Source: a bacterium
GTDB taxonomy: Bacteria > UBP13 > UBA5359
Length of the DNA stretch: 8,672 bases
Direction of reading: 5' to 3'
Assembly: GCA_028699365.1 (NCBI GenBank)
Contig: JAQVUQ010000094.1
Location: 1 to 8,672, forward strand
Shown: positions 1 to 6,954 of the stretch, piece after piece
Layout of the letters: each line of letters opens with the position of its first letter
How positions within the stretch are numbered: position 1 is the stretch's first letter
Made by a program: the position numbers and the translations under genes
Notes under the pieces: generated by a model
The model's database searches: none
Told to the model about the DNA's origin: nothing
What the model saw: the letters and a program-made list of their open reading frames with translations, nothing else

Positions 1-1
1 C

Positions 2-490
2 TGCGGGGAGAAGGGATTGCCGGTAACAGTGCATATAGACTATGAGTTCGACAATGGTAATAAGTATCCCCGCCCCAATTACTGGTACGGCGGTGGGATA
101 GAGGCGTTTGAAAGAGCCCTGCAGGCCTGTCCTGAGACCATCTTTCTGGGGCACGCTCCCGGTTTCTGGGCCCATATCTCGGGAGATGACCAGTATGACA
201 AGGTGGCGTATCCCAAGGGTAAGGTTATACCCGGAGGAAAGCTGATAGAGATGCTGAGGAAGTATCCCAACCTCTACTGCGATATATCGGCCGGATCCGG
301 CTGCAACGCTTTGAAGCGTGATCCGGAATTTGCCGCGGAATTTCTGACGGAATTCCAGGACCGGGTGCTCTATGCCAGGGATTACTTTGACAATGCCCAC
401 CAGGAGTTCCTTAACAGTCTGGGTTTACCGGCGGATGTTCTTGGCAAGCTATACAGCGGCAATGCTGCGAGATTGGTTCGGATGCCTTGA
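2..490 (+). CDS. Amidohydrolase family protein, C-terminal half (5' end outside window)
   Basis: This is the C-terminal part of a metal-dependent hydrolase of the amidohydrolase-2 type (TIM-barrel, PF04909-like). The reading frame is open to the left edge and reads CGEKGLPVTVHID, a typical inner barrel strand, so the gene begins upstream; the in-frame TTG at 17 is not a credible start. Visible signatures are the His of 'VTVHID', the His of 'IFLGHAPGFW', and the Asp of 'RVLYARDYFD', where many relatives have a 'GTD' motif. The tail 'LGKLYSGNAARLV' is the usual C-terminal helix of the family. The stop is TGA at 488-490. The substrate cannot be told from this half. Members of this family hydrolyse or decarboxylate small organic molecules in the cytoplasm. 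No neighbour links it to the sugar genes beyond the graveyard region. The family call is firm and the specific function is unknown. Confidence 0.85.
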   Translation, partial: CGEKGLPVTVHIDYEFDNGNKYPRPNYWYGGGIEAFERALQACPETIFLGHAPGFWAHISGDDQYDKVAYPKGKVIPGGKLIEMLRKYPNLYCDISAGSGCNALKRDPEFAAEFLTEFQDRVLYARDYFDNAHQEFLNSLGLPADVLGKLYSGNAARLVRMP

Positions 491-596
491 CGTTATTTGA
501 TTTTTTTGCGGCACAATCATGTTGTAAAATACGTATATAAAGCGTGATTCATTACATGTCGGTATTATCCTGGTGGATTGACCGCTGCCCAGTTTC

Positions 597-833
597 ATGG
601 TGCGGCACATCAGAAGTCTCAGCGGTTCTACGTTATTGCAGACTGCCGTATCCCGGAATACTGTCGTAGTTCTTTATAAGCTTTGTTTGCTGCTGCCTGC
701 TCGATACTCCGAAGACCTGGATTTTGTCCAAATCACTTCTGAGCCAATTCGTGAAACGCTGGATCATATTCATGATGCACTCGCTCCTTGGCTGGGAAGT
801 CCTCGATATAGAGAAACGGCGGACAGAGAGTGA
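597..833 (+). pseudogene. AbiEii/AbiGii-type nucleotidyltransferase fragment
   Basis: The frame contains 'LPARYSEDLDFVQ' followed by 'EPIRETLDHIHDALAPWLGSPR'. This matches the conserved core of the AbiEii toxin-like nucleotidyltransferases, the toxin partner of type IV AbiE toxin-antitoxin systems. The DLD at residues 40-42 would be the metal-binding DxD motif. Intact relatives have an 'FRGGT' motif about 16-18 residues before it; here the matching place reads 'SRNTVVVLYKL', so the glycines are lost. The piece is about 78 codons, a small part of a family usually over 200 residues. Homology stops near 'YRET' (about base 815), exactly where sugar-binding-protein sequence starts in another frame. 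The upstream 20 residues do not look like the family's N-terminus, so the ATG at 597 is probably not a native start. I see no AbiEi-type antitoxin gene. I read it as a dead remnant. Confidence 0.7.
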
Positions 834-1075
834 TCAAGTATACCGGTGAATGCTGGTCAATATATGCCGGCAGTAAGCACCCAGAAGAGGTCTGGGAGAT
901 GTCCAAGTGCCTTAGAGCCGCTAGCCTGAATTTACGAGTAGCCTAAGAAGCCCATGAAAAGAGGCATTTCCAGGGGTATCAGGTGTAGGTCTAAAGAAAT
1001 CTGCTAAGGTCTAATTCTTTGAAAGCTTGATTCCGAATAGCATTCTTCTTGCTGAGTATAAGATTCCCCCGTAGA
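818..1075 (+). pseudogene. Decayed 3' fragment of an ABC sugar-binding protein gene
   Basis: Frame 818-946 reads GGQRVIKYTGECW, then SIYAGSKHPEEVWEMSK, and ends at TAA 944-946. It aligns without gaps to residues 303-332 of the intact binding protein encoded at 3011-4294: 22 of 30 residues are identical and, by my count, 69 of 90 bases. It is therefore a paralogous copy of the C-terminal lobe. No N-terminal part of the protein precedes it. After the TAA the same frame continues 'EAHEKR', and a shifted frame from 964 reads 'AFPGVSGVGLKKSAKV', stop, 'FFESLIPNSILLAEYKIPP', stop. This loosely resembles the 'IPxRxSVxxS' and final-helix regions of such proteins, which would mean at least one frameshift and two further stops. 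The part to 946 is well supported; the extension to 1075 is tentative. Confidence 0.72.
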
Positions 1076-1135
1076 TATTTCAGATATTTGAAGGATTTTA
1101 TTATTCTCTGTCGAATCTTATTATTAAGCAATAAA

Positions 1136-1167
1136 TTGTGTATATAAAGTAAAGGGCGTATACAAAA
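1136..1167. promoter_or_regulatory. Inverted repeat over the regulator's start region, candidate operator
   Basis: TTGTGTATA at 1136-1144 and TATACAAAA at 1159-1167 form an inverted repeat matching at 8 of 9 positions, with a 14-base gap. The right arm touches the start codon at 1167, and the ribosome-binding site AAAGGG (1151-1156) lies in the gap. A dimeric GntR-type repressor bound here would block its own expression. GntR/LacI hybrids such as AraR are known to bind TTGTAC-type palindromes, which is similar in character. The AT-rich TATATAAA inside the left arm could also be a -10 element. The repeat is visible; the operator role is inferred. Confidence 0.4.
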
Positions 1168-2216
1168 TGTCTCTGGCGGGAATTGTCGAAGAGCAGATAA
1201 GAAAGCAAATAGTAGACGGTAAGTATAAGGAAGGGGATAAGCTGCCGTCGCTAAAGGAGTTAGCGCTTATTTTCAATGTTAGTTCCATCACGGTAAGAAG
1301 CGCCATCGATAATCTGGCTAGAGAGGGGTTTGTAACCAAAAAAAGAGGAAGTGGATATTATGCGCTGCAAGGTCTGCAGTCCAGGCAACCGGTGGTCGCA
1401 GTACTTTTATCCGATAAGCTTGAGGTTGGCTCTTTTACAAGGAAGCAGCATTACCATTTTCTGATAGAAACCATTCTTAAAGAAAACAGCAAGAAGGGCT
1501 ATAACTACCATGTCCTGGTCATAGATAATAAGCAACCTGTCAGTGTCCAAATGCTTAGATCCATTGATAAGGATGCTGTCATTTTTTCCGGCATAAAGTT
1601 GGCTACGTCCATAGTAAACTATCTCAAGCAAGAGAGTGTTCCCTACGTATGCACTAACTGGGCCGGAGAGAATGTAATTTCTCTGGATTTCGACCATAGT
1701 AAGTTCGTGAATGAGAACTTGGATTACCTGGTAGCAAACAATCACCGAAAGATTGGCTTGCTGATACGCAAGACATTGGTTAGGGATGTTTACAAACACG
1801 TTGTTGGATATTTTCACAAGGGCATGTTTGATAGAGGACTGCCTGTATCTCATGATCTAGTCTATACTCTGGACGACGAGAACGGTTATCCGGATGTTAT
1901 TATAGATAATATCTTGAAACGAAAAGAACGTTTAACTGCTTTATACTGTTGGGGTGTAGCAGAGCCCGTTATAGAAAGATTAAAAAAAAGAGGGATAAGA
2001 ATTCCTGAAGATATATCGATTGTAGCTTATGGCAACGAATTGTTTCCCAATAAGTATAACGTTACGGGACATCAGGTGGAAATGCATCGAATAGCGGAAG
2101 AGGCGATGAAAATTATTGCGCTACAATTGCGAAGGGAGGATTGTATAACCATTCCTGCAGAGACAAGGCTGGATGGTAAATGGATAGAGGGCTCTACGGT
2201 GAAAAGAATTGAATAA
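1167..2216 (+). CDS. GntR-family transcriptional regulator with LacI-type sugar-sensing domain
   Basis: This is a 349-residue cytoplasmic repressor-type protein of the GntR-HTH plus LacI-like sensor class (AraR-like architecture). Residues 5-67 are the winged helix-turn-helix: '[18 protein letters not shown]', then '[16 protein letters not shown]', then the wing '[10 protein letters not shown]'. Residues 74-349 look like a periplasmic-binding-protein fold used as an effector sensor, with the typical late signature '[17 protein letters not shown]' and the closing region '[15 protein letters not shown]'. The effector is probably a sugar or sugar derivative. ATG 1167 is chosen because the HTH begins almost at once and AAAGGG lies 10 bases upstream. 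The stop TAA overlaps the ATG at 2216 by one base, and the pseudopilin follows 26 bases after the stop, so the two are probably co-transcribed. It uses mainly AGA/AGG for Arg and is AT-rich (24 G+C in the 60 bases 1921-1980). Likely targets are itself and the downstream sugar genes. Confidence 0.9.
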   Translation: MSLAGIVEEQIRKQIVDGKYKEGDKLPSLKELALIFNVSSITVRSAIDNLAREGFVTKKRGSGYYALQGLQSRQPVVAVLLSDKLEVGSFTRKQHYHFLIETILKENSKKGYNYHVLVIDNKQPVSVQMLRSIDKDAVIFSGIKLATSIVNYLKQESVPYVCTNWAGENVISLDFDHSKFVNENLDYLVANNHRKIGLLIRKTLVRDVYKHVVGYFHKGMFDRGLPVSHDLVYTLDDENGYPDVIIDNILKRKERLTALYCWGVAEPVIERLKKRGIRIPEDISIVAYGNELFPNKYNVTGHQVEMHRIAEEAMKIIALQLRREDCITIPAETRLDGKWIEGSTVKRIE

Positions 2217-2225
2217 TGAATCAAC

Positions 2226-2232
2226 AAGGGGG
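2226..2232 (+). promoter_or_regulatory. Ribosome-binding site deciding the prepilin start
   Basis: AAGGGGG lies 10 bases before ATG 2243. The alternative ATG at 2216, which overlaps the regulator's stop, has no purine-rich site at useful distance, and starting there would add nine residues (MNQQGGKSE) that look like translated leader. ATG 2243 is therefore preferred. Confidence 0.6.
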
Positions 2233-2242
2233 AAAAAGTGAA

Positions 2243-2947
2243 ATGTCTACTCGACCTACTCGACCTACTCGACAAAAAAAGGGATTTACGCTTATAGAAT
2301 TGTTAGTCGTTATTGCTATAATTGCACTACTAAGCGCGATTCTGTTTCCGGTGTTCAGTAAGGCAAGGGAGAAGGCAAGGCAGACACACTGTGCCAGTAA
2401 TTTGAAGCAGATCGGGCTGGCCTTATCTATGTATGTCCAGGACTACGATGAAACCTTGCCCATGGCCTATAGCTATACTAGTGGTGCTGTCTGGTTCGGT
2501 CTACTAACTAAAATAAGTAAAACTGCATATGGTCTCGGGTATATCAAGAACATCGATATATTCAAGTGCCCGAGTCACGATGGTTTCCAGTTCGATACCA
2601 CCAATCTTTCTTACGGCTACAACAGAAGAGGTCTGGGAGGTGGGACGGCAACCTCGGCGGCAGGCCAATATGTACGATGTATGTCTGATTTCAGTGATAT
2701 CTCATCGATGATAGCTGTAGCTGATAGCGCACGGAAAGAGATCGGTTTTGCGTATATTGTAGAGGCTGGAACCAGCAGTTTCGGGATCTTCAGTACTACT
2801 AAGCCCAGCCTTTGTAAGATCAACCATCAGGACGGGGCTAATGTTCTGTTTCTGGGAGGCAATGTCAAATGGTTTTCAAAGGACAGCCCTGTACTGGTGG
2901 GACCCTATGGAACTACTGAGGAGAGACGTAAATACTGGGGTTATTGA
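2243..2947 (+). CDS. Prepilin-like protein with N-terminal cleavage/methylation domain and modified H-X9-DG motif
   Basis: This is a 234-residue pseudopilin of the DUF1559-like family. Residues 11-19 are QKKGFTLIE: prepilin peptidase would cut after Gly14, methylate Phe15, and leave Glu19 as the mature Glu5 needed for pilus assembly. A single hydrophobic helix follows (about 17-37), then a charged amphipathic stretch '[15 protein letters not shown]' and '[11 protein letters not shown]'. The C-terminus carries the H-X9-DG signature, but as [12 protein letters not shown] (195-206), so the usual Asp of the final DG is Gly. The leader before the cleavage site is a Thr-Arg-Pro repeat from three tandem 9-base copies. 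The start is set by AAGGGGG at 2226-2232. It lies between a sugar-sensing regulator and a sugar-binding protein, an arrangement I associate with Armatimonadota and Lentisphaerae. It may form part of a surface pseudopilus or secretion device, but its exact role is unknown. Confidence 0.9.
   Translation: MSTRPTRPTRQKKGFTLIELLVVIAIIALLSAILFPVFSKAREKARQTHCASNLKQIGLALSMYVQDYDETLPMAYSYTSGAVWFGLLTKISKTAYGLGYIKNIDIFKCPSHDGFQFDTTNLSYGYNRRGLGGGTATSAAGQYVRCMSDFSDISSMIAVADSARKEIGFAYIVEAGTSSFGIFSTTKPSLCKINHQDGANVLFLGGNVKWFSKDSPVLVGPYGTTEERRKYWGY
2247..2273 (+). repeat. Three perfect tandem copies of CTACTCGAC
   Basis: The copies occupy 2247-2255, 2256-2264 and 2265-2273. They begin in the second codon of the prepilin gene and encode the Thr-Arg-Pro repeat in the leader that is removed by prepilin peptidase. 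The unit is 9 bases, so gain or loss of a copy keeps the frame. The core CCTACTCGACA (2264-2274) recurs at 7953-7963 in the first codons of the beta-helix gene. Confidence 0.9.
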
Positions 2948-3010
2948 TCGAAGAGCATATAAAAAGACTACTTAGCGCCCGGTTGGTAATAAACAAGGAG
3001 AAGAAGGGAA

Positions 3011-4294
3011 ATGCCTACTTTACTAAAATGCTTGTCCAGGATACTTTTATTAGCTGTTACAGTATCAATAGTATTTCTTGCCGGCTGTAGTAGTAAAGAT
3101 ACTAGAAATATGATCACAATCTACTATACTTTTTCCCCGCAGGTAAGCCCGTATATTGCCGGCGTTTGCAAGGAGTTCGAGGTTGCTCATCCCGGGATTA
3201 AGGTCAAAGCAGAGCCGGTTTCCGGTGATTACTACACCAAGTTGCAGACCATGATGGCAGGGGGGATGACTCCTGACGTTATCTATATGCAGAATAAAAG
3301 CCTGGCGGATTACAGAGACAGAGGAGTGTTGCTCAACCTTAGCCCGTATATAGAGAAGGATAAATATGCCCTTGAAGATATCTGTAAGTTAGGCTTTGAA
3401 GAAGGCGGCATTAACGAAGGAGCAGTCTACGGTATACCTCTTACCGGTACGGCAGAGATGCTTATCTATAACAAAGATCTGTTCGACAAGGCAGGGTTGA
3501 AGTATCCTGATCAGACATGGACCTGGAAGGCTATGCTGCAGGCAGCTAAGAAGCTGACAGTGGATACCAATAGAGACGGCAGGATAGACCAGTATGGTAT
3601 CTCCACCATGCCCGGATGGTGGGCAACAGATATAGCCTGGATATGGGCCAATGGAGGAGATGTCTTCAATAAGGACCTGAGCAAGTGCGTAGTCAACAAT
3701 GCTAAGGCCCGTGAAGCAATGCAGTTCATGGTGGATTTGAGCAATAAGTATAAAGTAACTCCCAAAGGTGTAACCGGCTCGGAAGTAAAGAATGCGGCGG
3801 AGCTGTTTATGACTGGCAGGCTGGGGATGTATGCCGGACTGCCCTATCAGGCCTTGTCGGATTTCAGCGCAGTGAGAAACCTTAACTGGGACATAGCCCT
3901 GATGCCCAAGTCCAATAGCGGGCAGAGAGTAGTCAGATATACCGGAGAGTGCTGGACGGTATATGCCGGCAGCAAGCACCCGCGGGAAGCCTGGGAAATG
4001 GTCAAGCATCTCAGCTCAGCCAGGACAGCCAAAGGGCTGGCTGAGCTTAACGCCATCCCGGCTCGGATGTCCGTGCTGAAATCAACAGCCTTTATCAAGG
4101 AGAAAACACCGTTTAAAGAGGAGAAGATAGTGGAAGCCATAGCCGATGCCCGGGCAGTGCCCAGTCTGAAGTGTGTAGAGCAACTGGGCAGCATCTGGCG
4201 CAGGCCGATAGAAGAGGTAATGCTGGGCAAAGGCACGGTTGCCAAGGCACTGGCTACTATAGAGAAAGACATCAATGCCGTTCTGGCTAAGTGA
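3011..4294 (+). CDS. ABC transporter sugar-binding lipoprotein (solute-binding protein family 1)
   Basis: This is a 427-residue extracytoplasmic binding protein of the MalE/UgpB type (SBP_bac_1), the usual length for the family. Residues 1-25 are a lipoprotein signal peptide: a hydrophobic stretch and the lipobox LAGC, with Cys26 as the lipidated residue. Family features are 'GVCKEFEVAHPGIKVK' (51-66), 'YYTKLQTMMAGGMTPDVIYM' (74-93), 'YGIPLTGTAEMLIYNKDLFD' (140-159), 'AAELFMTGRLGMYAG' (262-276) and 'SKHPREAWEMVKHL' (321-334). It captures a sugar or oligosaccharide for import. ATG 3011 has AAGGAG at 2995-3000, 10 bases upstream. It sits 63 bases after the prepilin gene and just before the glycoside hydrolase, suggesting one operon. 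No permease or ATPase gene accompanies it here. By my count 12 of 17 Arg codons are AGA/AGG. A damaged paralogue lies at 818-946. Confidence 0.93.
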   Translation: MPTLLKCLSRILLLAVTVSIVFLAGCSSKDTRNMITIYYTFSPQVSPYIAGVCKEFEVAHPGIKVKAEPVSGDYYTKLQTMMAGGMTPDVIYMQNKSLADYRDRGVLLNLSPYIEKDKYALEDICKLGFEEGGINEGAVYGIPLTGTAEMLIYNKDLFDKAGLKYPDQTWTWKAMLQAAKKLTVDTNRDGRIDQYGISTMPGWWATDIAWIWANGGDVFNKDLSKCVVNNAKAREAMQFMVDLSNKYKVTPKGVTGSEVKNAAELFMTGRLGMYAGLPYQALSDFSAVRNLNWDIALMPKSNSGQRVVRYTGECWTVYAGSKHPREAWEMVKHLSSARTAKGLAELNAIPARMSVLKSTAFIKEKTPFKEEKIVEAIADARAVPSLKCVEQLGSIWRRPIEEVMLGKGTVAKALATIEKDINAVLAK

Positions 4295-4295
4295 C

Positions 4296-4301
4296 AGGTG
4301 A
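4296..4301 (+). promoter_or_regulatory. Weak ribosome-binding site before the GH106-like gene
   Basis: AGGTGA ends 5 bases before ATG 4307 and starts one base after the binding protein's stop plus one spacer base. It overlaps the alternative GTG start at 4298, which itself has only a poor site. The close spacing suggests translational coupling to the binding-protein gene. Confidence 0.45.
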
Positions 4302-4306
4302 AACGA

Positions 4307-6937
4307 ATGAGATCAAATAGCTTTGCAATCAATGAATTACGCAATCCGCCGGCGGAATTGTGGCCCGGCTATTTTTGGTGTATCAATGACCGCATGGAAC
4401 TGGAAGAACTCCTGGAGCAGTTGCGCGATATGCACGCACATGATGCCCGATCCCTCTGCTTTATGCCGGTGCCGAAGGAAATGCGTCCCGATGTTTTGAG
4501 ATCAGAGATGTCCCCGGCATATCTGTCCGAGGGATATTTTGAAATCGTCAAAGCAATTGTCGCAGAGTGCCACAAGCTGGGAATGAATTACTGGCTGTAT
4601 GACGAAGGGGGATGGCCTTCGGGAGGCGCCACAGGCCAGGTCTATGCACGCGATCCCATTGCCCATTCTCCCAAAATCGTCGTTTTTAGGGACTCGCTTA
4701 TTGGTCCCGATGAAGCTTATACGGTTCCGCCGGACGTATTATGCGCAGCTCTTCATACCCGGGGAGGGTGGAAAACCTATCTGCCGGGGCAGACAATAGA
4801 GGGGCTCTCATCCGATTCGAACTTGCGGGTGTTTTTTATCAGATACGTTACCCACCACCAAGGTAATTCCGAGACTAATAACGCCTACGCGGACCTTTTG
4901 AGCCCCAAAGCAGTTGAAACCTTCCTGCAGCTTACGCACGAACGTTATGCCGGACATCTTGGTCACCTGTTCGGGGATACCATTCGATTTGCGTTTACGG
5001 ATGAACCATCCACGACTTATACAAAGGCCTCTCAACTGACCTGGACGGATGATATGGCTGAGGCATTTTGCCAAATAAAGGGTTATGATCTTATTCCTCG
5101 TTTACCGGAATTGATGGATAGCATTGATGAAAACGAGGCGCCTGATCGCGCTCAGTTACGCATCGACTTCCACGATGTATGCTCGCGCCTTTTTGTCGAA
5201 CGTTATTTACTCCCGATTAGAGAATGGTGTCGCCGGAACGGACTGCTTTCGGGCGGGCACTTCGGCGGCGAAGACGAGCCGCATTACAATACCGATGGCG
5301 GTTACGGCCATATCCTGCGTGCTTTGCGCGCACTGGATTTGCCCGGAGTGGATGCGATCTGGCGCGAGCTTTTTCCGGGAAAGCGCAGCCATCATTTCCC
5401 CAAATATGCATCCTCCGTGGCGCGGCAAATGGGGCAGCCGTATGTGCTTACCGAATCCTGTGCCGCGTATGGAAGCGGTCTTACCCTGGCGGAAATGAAA
5501 TGGATAATCGATCAGCAGTACGTGCGCGGCATATCCATGGCGGTTATTTCCAGCTATCTTTATTCCACTCGTGACCATTTTATGCAAACGTGGTGCCGTC
5601 CCCAATTCGGACGTTTTTATCCCCTCTGGAAATACAGCGCGTCTTTCCACGCCTATGTAGCCAGATTGGGCTATCTGCTTTCACGGGGGCAACCCTCCTG
5701 TCACACTGCCGTCTATTACGACGTGCGGAGCATCTGGGCCGGCGGTCCTACTCAGCAGAGAGCGATAGAACTTCATGAGCGACTGGCAGAGAATCTTTTG
5801 CAGAGCCAGTGCGATTTCGACTTTATCGACGACGATATACTGGCCGGTCAAGGCAGCCGGATTGAAAACGGAACTCTGGTTGTAGGTCCTATGCGTTACG
5901 ACAAAATCGTGGTGCCGTCCACCGATTGGATGGATGAAAGCGCATTGGCAGGCGTGGTTGAGTTTGTTCGCCAGAGCGGAACCCTGATCACAGTAGACGG
6001 TCCACTTCGTGCTGCTGGGGGGAGAGTGACGTTGCCGCCGGCCTTATCCGAGAGATCGGGGAGCGGAGCCGGCATTACAGCCACGACAATCGATCAGGTA
6101 TCCACCGCGCTGGAACCTGTTGTGCGTTTGTGCGATCCATGTGCAGACATCCGTGTCTGTAAACGTACGGATGAAAAAGTATCGATCTACTTCCTGACCA
6201 ATGAGGCGAACCGTCCCGTCCAAACCCAGGTAACCTTTGCTGAAAAAACAGTCCCCAGTCTATGCGACCCATCGACAGGTGAATTGTATCGTTATCCCGC
6301 CCGGCAGACTCATGAGGGAACAACGCTGGAACTCAAATTCCCGTCCCTGGGGTCCAAGGCGATTCTCTTTGGGTGTGAGGCAGATAAAACATGGAGTGAA
6401 TTTCAGGCTGCGGATGCCGTCCTTTTGGAAACAGGGTGGACCGTGCGTCCCCTCTGCCGTTATGTAGTTGGAGAACACAATTATGAGATTACAGAGCTTC
6501 ATGAACAGCCTCATTCCTGTGAGTTGGGCGACTGGAGAAGCGTTCTGGGCGATTGGTTCAGTGGAGACGCCGAGTACGTGACAGAGTTCGATTGCACCAT
6601 GGAACAGGCGGGCAAGCCCGCCAGACTGGATATTGGAGACGTGCGCTACGCCTGTGAGGTCGAAGTGAATGGACATTCCGCCGGCCGCCTGATCTGGAAG
6701 CCGTTTGAATTGGAACTGAACGGCATGCTGAACCCCGGGAAGAACACCTTAAAGGTGACAGTCACCAATACGCTGGCCAACGCCCTGCACGATCCCGAAG
6801 TCGTGCAATGCTGGGAGAATAAAAAGTGGCCGCGAGGGTATGATGTTAACGCCCGCAAATTCGAGCCGGACAGTTTCCCAAGCGGCCTTTTCGGCCCCGT
6901 GCGTGTTCTGTTCGGAAGCTATGCGCAGGAAACCTGA
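4307..6937 (+). CDS. GH106-like glycoside hydrolase (alpha-L-rhamnosidase-like), cytoplasmic
   Basis: This 876-residue protein resembles family GH106, which removes alpha-L-rhamnose from plant glycans such as rhamnogalacturonans. The N-terminal barrel has 'NPPAELWPGYFWCIND' and the hallmark 'WLYDEGGWPSG' (to residue 106). 'FAFTDEP' (Glu233) and 'YVLTESCAAYG' (Glu383) are candidate active-site acids. Residues 524-537 ('LVVGPMRYDKIVVP') match the amidotransferase-like domain seen in these enzymes. The C-terminus (about 747-867) is a galactose-binding-like beta-sandwich, with 'GKNTLKVTVTNTLANAL' and 'PSGLFGPVRVL'. No signal peptide is seen, so it probably acts in the cytoplasm on imported oligosaccharides. 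It is shorter than the roughly 1000 or more residues I know for GH106, so it may be a divergent clade. ATG 4307 has AGGTGA 5 bases upstream; GTG 4298 is the alternative. Arg codons are mostly CGN, unlike the upstream genes. Confidence 0.82.
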   Translation: MRSNSFAINELRNPPAELWPGYFWCINDRMELEELLEQLRDMHAHDARSLCFMPVPKEMRPDVLRSEMSPAYLSEGYFEIVKAIVAECHKLGMNYWLYDEGGWPSGGATGQVYARDPIAHSPKIVVFRDSLIGPDEAYTVPPDVLCAALHTRGGWKTYLPGQTIEGLSSDSNLRVFFIRYVTHHQGNSETNNAYADLLSPKAVETFLQLTHERYAGHLGHLFGDTIRFAFTDEPSTTYTKASQLTWTDDMAEAFCQIKGYDLIPRLPELMDSIDENEAPDRAQLRIDFHDVCSRLFVERYLLPIREWCRRNGLLSGGHFGGEDEPHYNTDGGYGHILRALRALDLPGVDAIWRELFPGKRSHHFPKYASSVARQMGQPYVLTESCAAYGSGLTLAEMKWIIDQQYVRGISMAVISSYLYSTRDHFMQTWCRPQFGRFYPLWKYSASFHAYVARLGYLLSRGQPSCHTAVYYDVRSIWAGGPTQQRAIELHERLAENLLQSQCDFDFIDDDILAGQGSRIENGTLVVGPMRYDKIVVPSTDWMDESALAGVVEFVRQSGTLITVDGPLRAAGGRVTLPPALSERSGSGAGITATTIDQVSTALEPVVRLCDPCADIRVCKRTDEKVSIYFLTNEANRPVQTQVTFAEKTVPSLCDPSTGELYRYPARQTHEGTTLELKFPSLGSKAILFGCEADKTWSEFQAADAVLLETGWTVRPLCRYVVGEHNYEITELHEQPHSCELGDWRSVLGDWFSGDAEYVTEFDCTMEQAGKPARLDIGDVRYACEVEVNGHSAGRLIWKPFELELNGMLNPGKNTLKVTVTNTLANALHDPEVVQCWENKKWPRGYDVNARKFEPDSFPSGLFGPVRVLFGSYAQET

Positions 6938-6954
6938 AGGAGCAAAATCAAAAA

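Larger units (their letters stand above)
491..1166. other. 676-bp stretch without an intact gene
   Basis: This stretch separates the amidohydrolase from the GntR regulator. Bases 491-596 show nothing I can assign: there is a run of T at 501-507 without a convincing hairpin before it, and an AT-rich patch with gtatataaag at 533-542 that recurs at 1140-1149. Bases 597-817 carry an AbiEii-like remnant, and 818 to about 1075 a decayed sugar-binding-protein remnant. Bases 1076-1135 are AT-rich and may hold the regulator's promoter, but I could not place a -35/-10 pair with good spacing. Confidence 0.7.

Noticed and set aside
491-530. Rho-independent terminator after the amidohydrolase
   Set aside because: The T-run at 501-507 is not preceded by a stable GC stem, and the short ACAA/TTGT pairing lies after it, on the wrong side.
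1407-1853. 148-codon minus-strand frame inside the regulator gene
   Set aside because: It is opposite the sensor domain of a clear GntR/LacI-type regulator and has no credible start context or motifs.
2216-2242. ATG 2216 as the prepilin start, overlapping the regulator stop
   Set aside because: The added residues are not prepilin-like, there is no ribosome-binding site for it, and AAGGGGG fits ATG 2243.
2247-2273. Possible CRISPR-like or integration repeat
   Set aside because: The copies are adjacent, 9 bases long, without spacers, and lie in codons of the prepilin gene.
3389-4009. 206-codon open frame on the minus strand
   Set aside because: It lies wholly opposite the well-supported binding-protein gene, and its translation shows no domain or low-complexity pattern of a real protein.
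5207-5650. Open frames of 116-147 codons on both strands inside the hydrolase gene
   Set aside because: They are shadows of a GC-richer coding sequence with strong family motifs in the main frame.
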